Source: Pseudomonas sp. NFIX28 (GTDB lineage: Bacteria; Pseudomonadota; Gammaproteobacteria; Pseudomonadales; Pseudomonadaceae). Taken from it: 64,000 nt of DNA. Position numbers and translations under genes: made by a program. Of the stretch, positions 53,985 through 60,923 are shown piece by piece; the stretch's first letter is position 1, and the number at the start of each line of letters is the position of its first letter. The notes under the pieces were generated by a model, which was not told where the DNA came from, searched no databases, and saw only the letters and a list, made by a program, of their open reading frames with translations. The stretch lies in contig NZ_FNPW01000006.1 in the NCBI RefSeq assembly GCF_900107395.1, forward strand, positions 203,686 through 267,685, written 5' to 3'.

Positions 53985-54008
53985 GGAAATGAACGACCGT
54001 TCATTTCC
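53985..54008. promoter_or_regulatory. 24-bp palindrome upstream of the HTH-alpA operon
   Basis: GGAAATGAACG-AC-CGTTCATTTCC is a perfect 11-bp inverted repeat with a 2-base centre. It lies 54 bases before the HTH gene. No U-tract follows on either strand, so it is more likely an operator than a terminator. Confidence 0.65.
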
Positions 54009-54062
54009 TCCTCCCCATTTAGCGTTAGCCCTGTAACTCTCCACGACTACAGGAAACGCTCA

Positions 54063-54311
54063 ATGACTGCGACAACGTTTCAATCCATCACCCCACTTCC
54101 ACCCTGCTCCACCGATTTGCTCACGCCCGATCAAGTAGCGGCGACCCTCGGCTTGTCGTGTCGCACGCTAGCCGCCTGGCGCAGTTCTCGCCGCAATCCG
54201 CTCCCCTACGTGAAAGTCGGCAGTCGCGTGCGTTATCGGCCTAAAGATGTATCCGCGTGGCTCGAAAGCCGCACGCACAGCATTGCCGCAAGCGTGAGGA
54301 ACGAGAAATGA
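54063..54311 (+). CDS. MerR/excisionase-type HTH protein
   Basis: The 82-residue protein has a helix-turn-helix of the HTH_17 type at about 19-70: LLTPDQVAATLGLSCRTLAA, then a wing with YVKVGSRVRYRPKDVSAWLE. Such proteins act as excisionases or small regulators on mobile elements. AGGAAA lies upstream of the ATG. The stop overlaps alpA (ATGA). Confidence 0.85.
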   Translation: MTATTFQSITPLPPCSTDLLTPDQVAATLGLSCRTLAAWRSSRRNPLPYVKVGSRVRYRPKDVSAWLESRTHSIAASVRNEK

Positions 54312-54577
54312 AGGCCTCCTACATCCACTCGCCTGCAAACGACTCCACACCAATCGATACATCGGTGACGCTCATCCGGATCGCCGAGGTGATGGCAATT
54401 GTCGGCCTCGCTCGTCCAACTATCTACAAGCTGATGGGCCAGCCAGAAAGCGGCTTCCCGAAAGCCGTAAAACTCACCAATAGCAACGCACGTGGCGCCC
54501 CTGTCGCCTGGGTACTGTCAGAGGTTCAAGCTTGGGCACGCGGTCGCATTGAAGCCCGTGATGAGGTGGCCGCATGA
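54308..54577 (+). CDS. AlpA-family transcriptional regulator
   Basis: The 89-residue protein matches phage AlpA regulators: LIRIAEVMAIVGLARPTIYK near 23-42, GFPKAVKLT near 49-57, and VAWVLSEVQAWARGRIEAR at the C-terminus. In P4-like elements AlpA-type proteins activate int or control excision. It is coupled at both ends to neighbours by ATGA overlaps. Confidence 0.9.
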   Translation: MKASYIHSPANDSTPIDTSVTLIRIAEVMAIVGLARPTIYKLMGQPESGFPKAVKLTNSNARGAPVAWVLSEVQAWARGRIEARDEVAA

Positions 54578-55182
54578 AGCGTAACTACTGCCCATTCAAA
54601 GGCCCCTTCCACGACTCCTACAGCATCGGCTTTCAGCTTTACGCTCAAGGCGGCATCAATTGGCGTCACCGCACCATCGCCGGTGTGAGCTGGAACGGTG
54701 AGGAGAAAGAGGCGTTCTTTTTCAATCCTGACGGCCTCGTTTTGCCAATCACGCCCAACCCTTGGGAACTGCCGGAGATCATCCACAAGCACGCCATTCG
54801 CCGCGAGTTTTCCAGCATCCACGGCCATGGTCATTTCGCGATGAAAGAGGGCCGTCGTGCTGGGCTGAGTCAATTCGCGCTGAACAACTGGGTCACCTAC
54901 TGGCTGATCGATCAAAAGGATGGCTACTCGAACGATCCCCAAGTTTGGAGCCAGTTTGTTGAGAAGGACATTGAGCAAGAAAAGGTCATCAATGAACGGC
55001 TCTACACAGACCTGCGAATCACGTCCGACCTCAGCCAATACATGGAAGAGTGCCTGGTCGAGCGACGGAATGCGCTCGCCGAGCAGCACCGTCGCCGCTG
55101 CGCCGAGGACAGCAAGATCCTCGCGTGGCTCAAGGGTGAAACCCCGCCTCCTTTGTTCGCCAACTTGCAGGAGGCAGCGTGA
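54574..55182 (+). CDS. Island protein of unknown function (202 aa)
   Basis: The 202-residue soluble protein has no membrane segment. It has a compact N-terminal part with aromatic and histidine residues (CPFKGPFHDSYSIGFQLY, SIHGHGHFAMKEGRR) and a helical, charged C-terminal third. I recognise no motif of known function. It lies in a tightly overlapping operon (ATGA with alpA; GTGA with the next gene). Confidence 0.75.
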   Translation: MKRNYCPFKGPFHDSYSIGFQLYAQGGINWRHRTIAGVSWNGEEKEAFFFNPDGLVLPITPNPWELPEIIHKHAIRREFSSIHGHGHFAMKEGRRAGLSQFALNNWVTYWLIDQKDGYSNDPQVWSQFVEKDIEQEKVINERLYTDLRITSDLSQYMEECLVERRNALAEQHRRRCAEDSKILAWLKGETPPPLFANLQEAA

Positions 55183-55484
55183 GCCATTCGATTGCCAATC
55201 AAGCCTTGATGCATCCCTTTTCAGTGCTGCGCAGGATCGGCTTTTCGTCCGCCACCATGCAGCGCCTCGAGCGCTATCGCAGCCAGCAGGACAAACAGGG
55301 GCGTGTGGTCAGCGTACTTAGTTGGGCCGATGGCACCTGGTGCGCTCTCGCCCTTCATTGCGAAAAGGTCGGTGTGGTAATCGTCGACGAAGGCCAGCAA
55401 ACAGAAGCCTATGAAGACGCCCGCTCCATGCTCAATGACGGCTTCCTACCCTTGCTTAATCTGCGCTGGGAAGCCCACGCCTGA
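55179..55484 (+). CDS. Small island protein (101 aa), unknown function
   Basis: It starts at GTG 55179 with GGAGGCAGC upstream and overlaps the preceding stop. The 101-residue product has a basic N-terminal helix (MQRLERYRSQQDKQG) and a short beta-rich centre (VVSVLSWADGTWCALALHCE). No family recognised. It is the last gene before a strong terminator. Confidence 0.7.
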   Translation: MSHSIANQALMHPFSVLRRIGFSSATMQRLERYRSQQDKQGRVVSVLSWADGTWCALALHCEKVGVVIVDEGQQTEAYEDARSMLNDGFLPLLNLRWEAHA

Positions 55485-55489
55485 AACGA

Positions 55490-55519
55490 AAACGCCCCCG
55501 GCGGCAACCGGGGGCGTTT
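55490..55519 (+). terminator. Terminator of the HTH-alpA operon
   Basis: AAACGCCCCCGG-CGGCA-ACCGGGGGCGTTT is a 12-bp stem with a short T-run. It separates the early operon from the leader region that follows. Confidence 0.85.
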
Positions 55520-55583
55520 GAGGTCAATCTGTATGCCCGGTCAATTTATGTCGCATCAAAAAAATGCGCAAGGCTTCGTGCCG

Positions 55584-55612
55584 GTTGCGCTCGTAAAAAC
55601 TCGGAGTTATCC
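55584..55612 (+). promoter_or_regulatory. Candidate promoter of the leader/primase operon
   Basis: TTGCGC (55584-55589) and TATCCT (55607-55612) are separated by 17 bases. Transcription would begin near 55619, just ahead of the first copy of the 10-mer, as in the P4 PLE promoter layout. Confidence 0.55.
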
Positions 55613-55642
55613 TGCCGCAGTCGCTGCAAATTCAGCGACCGG

Positions 55643-55652
55643 GTTTGGCGAC
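55643..55652 (+). promoter_or_regulatory. seqA-like copy of GTTTGGCGAC
   Basis: The 10-mer GTTTGGCGAC recurs exactly at 55808-55817. Its TTGGCGA part (55645-55651) is complementary to TCGCCAA in the leader RNA (55775-55781). With one mismatch, pairing extends to 10 of 11 bases (55645-55655 with 55771-55781). Confidence 0.7.
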
Positions 55653-55663
55653 CCGAGATACTT

Positions 55664-55702
55664 GGCGCACAGGCGCCCCATACGACAGCAGGCGCTTTTT
55701 TT
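55664..55702 (+). terminator. Leader terminator with a competing hairpin
   Basis: GCGCC (55673-55677) can pair with GGCGC (55691-55695), followed by seven T residues, as an intrinsic terminator. The same GCGCC can instead pair with GGCGC at 55664-55668 (loop ACAG). The two hairpins exclude each other, the layout of an attenuator. Confidence 0.6.
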
Positions 55703-55722
55703 GTGCCCGCCGTTTCGTGTTA

Positions 55723-55798
55723 TGGCAGCTGTGCGTGGGAGACCTTCGGGTCTGCCGGGTTCCAAGTTCCCGGTTCGCCAACCTGCGCACAGCTGCCA
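55723..55798 (+). ncRNA. C4/P4-CI-like antisense immunity RNA
   Basis: The outer stem pairs TGGCAGCTGTGCG (55723-55735) with CGCACAGCTGCCA (55786-55798), 13 perfect base pairs. Inside are hairpin 1, AGACC-TTCG-GGTCT (55740-55753), and hairpin 2, CCGGG with a 9-base loop and CCCGG (55755-55773). TTCGCCAACC (55774-55783) stays unpaired. This three-stem form resembles the C4 RNA of P1/P7 and CI RNA of P4, which are cut from a leader transcript and stop expression of the downstream genes by pairing with it. Function here is inferred. Confidence 0.75.
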
Positions 55799-55807
55799 CC
55801 TTAAATC

Positions 55808-55817
55808 GTTTGGCGAC
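55808..55817 (+). promoter_or_regulatory. seqC-like copy of GTTTGGCGAC
   Basis: Second exact copy of the 10-mer, lying downstream of the RNA and 41 bases before the 52-residue ORF. In P4, seqA and seqC flank the CI RNA and both pair with its seqB. Confidence 0.7.
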
Positions 55818-55857
55818 GATCAGTGGCAGCTCCATCTTCAAACTTGGAGCTACACCT

Positions 55858-56016
55858 ATGCCCGCCCTCATTCCGTCCAAAAATCGCGCCGCTGCACACC
55901 GTGCAATGGCTCTCGCCGCTCTACACGCCAACTCCAGTCTTGCCACACGTCTCGCCCGCTACAACGTACATATGGCCAAAGCTCGCGCTCTCGAAGCCGC
56001 AGGCGGTGCCCAATGA
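55858..56016 (+). CDS. Short basic protein (52 aa), Kil-position gene
   Basis: ATG 55858 has GGAGC about 9 bases upstream. The product MPALIPSKNRAAAHRAMALA... is Ala/Arg-rich, lacks acidic residues in its first 40 positions, and looks helical. It is the first gene behind the immunity-like leader, the position of kil in P4. No sequence similarity to Kil can be claimed. It overlaps the next gene by ATGA. Confidence 0.65.
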   Translation: MPALIPSKNRAAAHRAMALAALHANSSLATRLARYNVHMAKARALEAAGGAQ

Positions 56017-56294
56017 ACAACGCCCTGAGCCTTGCCCTGCCCGAAGACATTCTCAGCGTCAGCCAGCGCGCCGGAGCCGGTGTACCGATTGACGCCATCG
56101 CCTGTGCAATTGAGCGCGCCGACTCGGTACTGACGTTGCTCGAAGACCATTTTGAAGGTGAGTCGCGCCTATCCAACCGTGTTATCGCCGCCGTCATTTG
56201 GGATGTTCGCGGCACTCTTGGCCTGATCAAAACCCTTGCTATGCACGGCGATAACACTTCTGTCCCTGCGGATCAGAAAGGCGGTGCGCTATGA
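56013..56294 (+). CDS. Small helical protein (93 aa), DUF3077-like
   Basis: The 93-residue protein has VSQRAGAGVPIDAIACAIERADSVLT near its start, a pattern shared with the next gene's product (VNAGIPLEDALEIASQLQEH). This suggests the two are distant paralogues. Its ATG overlaps the previous stop. Function unknown. Confidence 0.7.
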   Translation: MNNALSLALPEDILSVSQRAGAGVPIDAIACAIERADSVLTLLEDHFEGESRLSNRVIAAVIWDVRGTLGLIKTLAMHGDNTSVPADQKGGAL

Positions 56295-56563
56295 GCGCAT
56301 TGACCACCATTGGCCGCACGGATTTTTCACTCGCAAATGCCCGAGGCTTGAAGCTTTTTCGGGTGAACGCAGGCATACCGCTCGAAGACGCGCTGGAGAT
56401 CGCTTCGCAACTCCAAGAGCACGTTAACCAGCTCAGCCGCGATGCTGCCATGAGTGATCAAGGCGAGCGCTTTAGTTGGCCTGCCCTGTACTTGGGTGAA
56501 ATGGCGAAAGCGCTACTCGATGACGTATCTGCCACGCTGTTCCTACCGAGGGCCGACACATGA
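56291..56563 (+). CDS. DUF3077-family small protein (90 aa)
   Basis: The protein has the DUF3077 layout: FRVNAGIPLEDALEIASQLQ, then a helix and YLGEMAKALLDD near the C-terminus. The family is common in Pseudomonas and its mobile elements and has no assigned function. It overlaps both neighbours by ATGA and so belongs to the primase operon. Confidence 0.8.
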   Translation: MSALTTIGRTDFSLANARGLKLFRVNAGIPLEDALEIASQLQEHVNQLSRDAAMSDQGERFSWPALYLGEMAKALLDDVSATLFLPRADT

Positions 56564-59445
56564 GCCAGCGCCAGAACAGTAAAGCGAAGCGTCCGAGCTT
56601 CGCCGACGTAAAAGCCGCCTCGCTGAAAGACATTGCACGTGTCCTCGCGCACTGGTTGCCCAACGGAAAGCGTGTGGACGGTGGCAAGGAATACACCGCT
56701 CCCAATCCGACTCGCACCGACAAGCGCGCCGGTTCGCTCAAGGTCAATTTGAACAAAGGCACCTGGGCTGACTTTGCTACTGGAGACAAGGGCGGCGACC
56801 TGATTGATTTAGTCCGCTACTTGGACGGCGGCACCGATGTCGAGGCGTGCGCGAAGCTGACCGAACTGCTGAGTGTAAGCGTCGGTGCGGCGCAATCGGC
56901 TCCCGCTCAAGGCAAAACCAAAGCGCCAACATGGACCGCCATACAGCCGATCCCGGCGGAAGCCATGAAGCGATGCCCGGTCCGCCATCGAGATCACGGC
57001 GCGCCCTCGAAAGTCTGGATCTACCGCGACGCTAGCGGTCAGCCGCTCATGGCTCTTTACCGCTTTGATCTCGGTCCAGATGAAGACGGCAAGCCCAAAA
57101 AGGTCTTCGCTCCACTGACTTGGTGCCAGCGCTCCAACAGCGAAACCACGCAATGGCGCTGGCAGGGATTGCCTGACCCGCGTCCGCTCCTGCGCCTGGA
57201 AGAACTGGCACTGCGCGATGCCGCACCTGTCGTGTTGTGTGAAGGCGAGAAAGCCGCCGACGCGGCAGGCGAGTTGATGCCGGACTATGTGGCGACGTGC
57301 TGGCCGAACGGGTCCAACTCTTGGCACAAGGCCGACCTGACACCGCTCAAGGGGCGTCCGGTTGTGCTTTGGCCGGACAACGACAGTAGCGGCAAGTCGT
57401 GCATGGAAGACGTCGCCAAAAAGCTGTACGAGATCGGCGCCGAATCGGTCCGGTTCATTGAGCTCAATATATTCAAACGCAAGCCCACCTTGAAGGACGA
57501 TCGAGCAGCGTTTGCCAAAGGTGGCAAATGGGACGACGGGGACGATGCCGCCGACGCGCTGGGTAAAGGTTGGACGGCAGCACACGTCGCCGAATTGGAG
57601 CGCAGCGGTGAGTTTTTCGTCTCCCTCGCCGACGAGCAATCCGACGAAGCTGCGGAGCCCAAAACAGCAGCCAAACAACCGGCAAAATCGAAAACCGATT
57701 TACTGCCCGGTGGTTTTCGATTGGCCCCCGAAGGCGTGTTTTATACCGGCGATGATGGTGAGTCGCGTCCTGTGTGTTCCTCCTTGGAGATTCTCGCCCG
57801 TACTCGCGATGACAAGGGTCACAACTGGGGTTTGTTGGTCGAATTCGATGACCCGGATGGCGCTAAAAAGCGCTGGAACATTCCCGCTCGCAACATGACC
57901 GGCGACTTCGGCAAGGACGTCTTGGGGCCGCTGGTGGATATGGGGTTGCGCTTGCCTGGAACGCGTTCTGGCCGCAATGCGCGCAACGATCTTCAGAGTT
58001 ACCTGCAAGGTTTCGACAGCAACGAGCGGGCGCGCTTGGTCACTCGCCTTGGATGGCATGGACCTGCATACCTGCTACCCGATCAGCAGATCGGCAATAG
58101 CCATGAGCATCTGTTCTTTTGCGACGCTGGGGCGCAGCTTCCTCCCATCAGTGAGGCCGGCACCCTGAAGCAATGGCAACAGCAAATCGGAGCGCTTTGC
58201 GTCGGCAATCACCGCTTAGCGTTTGTCGTCAGCGTGGCCTTTGCCGGGCCGCTGCTCCACTTGTTAGGGCATGAATCAGGTGGCTTCCATCTGTATGGCG
58301 ACAGCTCCGGCGGCAAGACGACTCACCTACAAGTTGCCGCGTCGGTCTACGGCGGGCCGAGATTGGTCCGGTCGTGGCGCTCTACCGATAACGCATTGGA
58401 GTCAATTGCCGCCGCGCATTCCGACGGTGTTTTGGTGCTCGACGAAATCGGTATGTGTGATTCGCGCATCATCGGAGAGACGGTGTACATGCTCGGCAAC
58501 GGCACGGGCAAAGCTCGCGCCAATGATCGAGGGCAAGCAGGCCGTCAGGTACAAGAGTGGCGTTTGCTGTTTCTCTCGACTGGCGAGAAGACACTGGCGC
58601 AACACATGGCTGATGCGAACAAAGAGCTAAAGGCGGGGATGGAGATCCGCATGTTGGCCGTACCTGCGGATGCGAGCAAAGGGCTGGGCATGTTCGACGT
58701 GCTGAACGGGTTCGAAGATGCCGCCGCGCTGTCGGACGCGCTCAAAGCACGCGTAGGCAAGTACTACGGTACGCCGCTTACCGCGTTCCTGTCAGCGCTG
58801 TGCAAGCCCGGTGAAATGCTCGGCTGGACAGCCATGCTGCGGCGCACGGTAGAGCGCTTTATCGCCAAGGCGCTTCCTGCTTCCGCCAGTGGTCAGGCGC
58901 ATCGTGCCGCTGCTCGCTTCGGTCTTGCCGCTGCAGCTGGTGAACTGGCGACAGCACTTGGCGTAACAGGCTGGCCTGAAGGCACCGCAACCACAGCGGC
59001 GCAGATTTGCCTCAATGCTTGGCTCGAAGAGCGCGGCGGCGCTGGGAACATGGAAGGTGACGCCATTGTGAGTCGATTGCAGCAGGTCATCGAGCGATTC
59101 GGTGAAAGCCGCTTCACCCGCTGGGACGGTCTTGCTGCCAAAACCGACGATCACGCACCACGAACCACAGACCGACTCGGCTTCCGGCGCACGGTTGAGC
59201 ACGGTATGGGCGATGGCGTTTACACGCTAATCACCTACTACTTCTTGCCTACTGCGTGGAGGGCTGAGGTGTTCAAAGGCATGAGCCTCACCCTGGTCAA
59301 TCGGGAACTGATCGAGCGCGGGATTTTGGAAGCCAGCGCCGAGGGCCGTGCTGCGCAATCGGTGCGACTACCTGGACTCGCCAAAACGAGAGCCTATGTG
59401 GTGCATGCCAATGCACTCCTCTCCTCTGAAACCGAAGCAGCGTGA
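56560..59445 (+). CDS. TOPRIM/DUF927 primase-helicase, replication protein of the island
   Basis: The 961-residue protein has an N-terminal zinc-free DNA-binding or primase-associated region (about 1-110). A TOPRIM domain follows, with VVLCEGEKAADAA near 224-236 and VVLWPDNDSSGKS near 268-280. An acidic linker leads to a DUF927 helicase domain (about 395-700) with Walker A GDSSGGKTTH near 581-590 and Walker B GVLVLDEIG near 622-630. P4 alpha protein joins primase, helicase and origin recognition in one chain; this protein is the functional counterpart but of a different domain build. It likely initiates autonomous replication from the flanking iterons. Confidence 0.9.
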   Translation: MSQRQNSKAKRPSFADVKAASLKDIARVLAHWLPNGKRVDGGKEYTAPNPTRTDKRAGSLKVNLNKGTWADFATGDKGGDLIDLVRYLDGGTDVEACAKLTELLSVSVGAAQSAPAQGKTKAPTWTAIQPIPAEAMKRCPVRHRDHGAPSKVWIYRDASGQPLMALYRFDLGPDEDGKPKKVFAPLTWCQRSNSETTQWRWQGLPDPRPLLRLEELALRDAAPVVLCEGEKAADAAGELMPDYVATCWPNGSNSWHKADLTPLKGRPVVLWPDNDSSGKSCMEDVAKKLYEIGAESVRFIELNIFKRKPTLKDDRAAFAKGGKWDDGDDAADALGKGWTAAHVAELERSGEFFVSLADEQSDEAAEPKTAAKQPAKSKTDLLPGGFRLAPEGVFYTGDDGESRPVCSSLEILARTRDDKGHNWGLLVEFDDPDGAKKRWNIPARNMTGDFGKDVLGPLVDMGLRLPGTRSGRNARNDLQSYLQGFDSNERARLVTRLGWHGPAYLLPDQQIGNSHEHLFFCDAGAQLPPISEAGTLKQWQQQIGALCVGNHRLAFVVSVAFAGPLLHLLGHESGGFHLYGDSSGGKTTHLQVAASVYGGPRLVRSWRSTDNALESIAAAHSDGVLVLDEIGMCDSRIIGETVYMLGNGTGKARANDRGQAGRQVQEWRLLFLSTGEKTLAQHMADANKELKAGMEIRMLAVPADASKGLGMFDVLNGFEDAAALSDALKARVGKYYGTPLTAFLSALCKPGEMLGWTAMLRRTVERFIAKALPASASGQAHRAAARFGLAAAAGELATALGVTGWPEGTATTAAQICLNAWLEERGGAGNMEGDAIVSRLQQVIERFGESRFTRWDGLAAKTDDHAPRTTDRLGFRRTVEHGMGDGVYTLITYYFLPTAWRAEVFKGMSLTLVNRELIERGILEASAEGRAAQSVRLPGLAKTRAYVVHANALLSSETEAA

Positions 59446-59542
59446 TGCTTAGGAACATAGAGAGGAACAGCCGGCAGCTTTGGGCCTGGCCTGCCCACAC
59501 CAACTCGAATGAACCCTCCAATTCTCCAATGGAAAACGATCA

Positions 59543-60397
59543 ATGAGCGAATACAAGAAGCAACTCAAGCGGCACCAAACCGAAGTGGAACAACTCAAAA
59601 AGCAGCTCCCAGCTCTCGCCGCCGCGGCCAAGGAGTCCATAGCGCGGTTTGAAATGTCTCGCCTCAATCGAGCCCAATATCCACATGAGACGACTAGTGC
59701 TCACAACAACATGAAATCGAAGATCGAAGGACACATCGCCGAAATCAAGCGTTTACAGGTGCTGATTGAGTGGGAAGACGGTGTTCAATTCGCAACTGAA
59801 AATATCAAAACAGCACAAAAGGAAAGCCGGCAAGCTCAAGCCGAGCTTCGAAAACTACAGGACAAACGCGCAAAGGTTTTAAGCAAACTGGAGAGGCTGG
59901 AAAAAGACAGAAAAGACCAAATTGAAAAAGCGCAATTTGCGGAGCAACAGGCCGCAGCGGAGTATGCGAGCGCATTGAGCAATGGAGACGATGCAGCAGA
60001 AAAGCGCGCTGAGAAGGCGCTCAAAATCGCGTCTGAGGAAGTGGCGCTGACAACAAGAGGCAAACGCGGAGCCGCGACCGTTGTGAGCGCGCTGACAGTT
60101 GAAATCGAAAAGCTTGATGAAGCAGTAGCCGAAACTACGCAGCTTTTAACCAATCTACACAAGGATCAACTAAGAGCTGCTCGCTTCCTGCTGGCCGACC
60201 GCCTGGACAAAGCCGCACAGGAACTTGTAAATGTCGCAGCACAGCTACACGCCACTCGGAAAGCGCTGGGATGGAATAGTTCACTGCATGATCTATATGT
60301 GCCTCTACAGGCTCCCATAGGCCCTAAGTTCATCAGCGAACGTACAGTAAGTGACAAAGCATCAGGGATCGACGTAGAGCAAATCCTAGCAGCGTAA
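59543..60397 (+). CDS. Coiled-coil protein (284 aa), unknown function
   Basis: The protein is almost all heptad-rich helix from residue 1 to about 215 (QLKRHQTEVEQLKKQLPALA, AELRKLQDKRAKVLSKLERL). A short globular end contains HATRKALGWNSSLHDLYVPL. It lacks a signal peptide, membrane segment or enzyme motif. It lies 97 bp after the primase-helicase and just before the right iterons. It may be a structural partner in replication or segregation. Confidence 0.75.
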   Translation: MSEYKKQLKRHQTEVEQLKKQLPALAAAAKESIARFEMSRLNRAQYPHETTSAHNNMKSKIEGHIAEIKRLQVLIEWEDGVQFATENIKTAQKESRQAQAELRKLQDKRAKVLSKLERLEKDRKDQIEKAQFAEQQAAAEYASALSNGDDAAEKRAEKALKIASEEVALTTRGKRGAATVVSALTVEIEKLDEAVAETTQLLTNLHKDQLRAARFLLADRLDKAAQELVNVAAQLHATRKALGWNSSLHDLYVPLQAPIGPKFISERTVSDKASGIDVEQILAA

Positions 60398-60455
60398 CTC
60401 ATGTACCTGTCATCGCAATAGGCGGTGATCCACATCAAACCGGAACAACACTCGC

Positions 60456-60577
60456 GGAACACCAAACGTGTTCCGAGCAAGCGGTGTTCCGGTTCTTCTT
60501 TTCTTGTGTTCCACCTCTGAAAGCCTTGTATTGCTTGGCCTCTAGCTGTTCTGGAACACATGGAACACATGGAACAC
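60456..60577. repeat. Right iteron array, inverted relative to the left array
   Basis: Seven copies of the same heptamer fall in 122 bp: GGAACAC at 60456; GTGTTCC at 60468, 60484 and 60506; GGAACAC at 60553, 60562 and 60571 (9-bp period). Read in reverse complement, offsets are 0, 9, 18, 65, 87, 103 and 115. The left array has 0, 9, 18, 65, 87 and 115. The intervening sequence is partly conserved (for example AATAC, GGCC/GGCT, TTC). Confidence 0.85.
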
Positions 60578-60923
60578 CTATATTTCCCCATCAGTAGGTT
60601 AGCGCTCCCCGAGCCCCTTTTGAGGGGTGAACCATCAGCGAAAGAAAGCGCGGCAGATCGCTCCGACACAGGCAAGGTCATGCCCTGATTTGTCGGAGTA
60701 TGCCTCTCCTCCCAGGGAAATTGTGGGTCCCCCTAAAGGGGTCCCCCCTACACGGGTCACCGTACTCGCGGCTTCCCTCTAGCTGAGCTTTTTTCAGCGT
60801 TGTCCGTCTTTATTGTTCTTGGCTTATTCCGTGGATCCATTGCATGTCAGCTTAGAGATGCATACTCTCCATTCAAAGTGATGCGTGCGATACGCTGACC
60901 AATTACATGCACTGGATAATCTC
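60578..60923 (+). other. Non-coding stretch right of the iterons
   Basis: No gene is seen. Two small hairpins occur: CCCC-TTTTGA-GGGG at 60614-60627 and CCCC-TAAA-GGGG at 60730-60741, the second inside a run of C-rich repeats (GGGTCCCCC). From about 60780 the sequence becomes AT-rich. It probably holds the protease promoter and perhaps an origin-unwinding region. Confidence 0.45.

Noticed and set aside
60730..60741. CCCC-TAAA-GGGG as a terminator
   Set aside because: The stem is only 4 bp and is followed by TCCCCCC, not a T-run.
60885..60923. GTG start for the protease 13 codons upstream
   Set aside because: No ribosome site, and the extra residues do not resemble a signal peptide. ATG 60924 has GGAT at suitable distance, though the choice is not firm.
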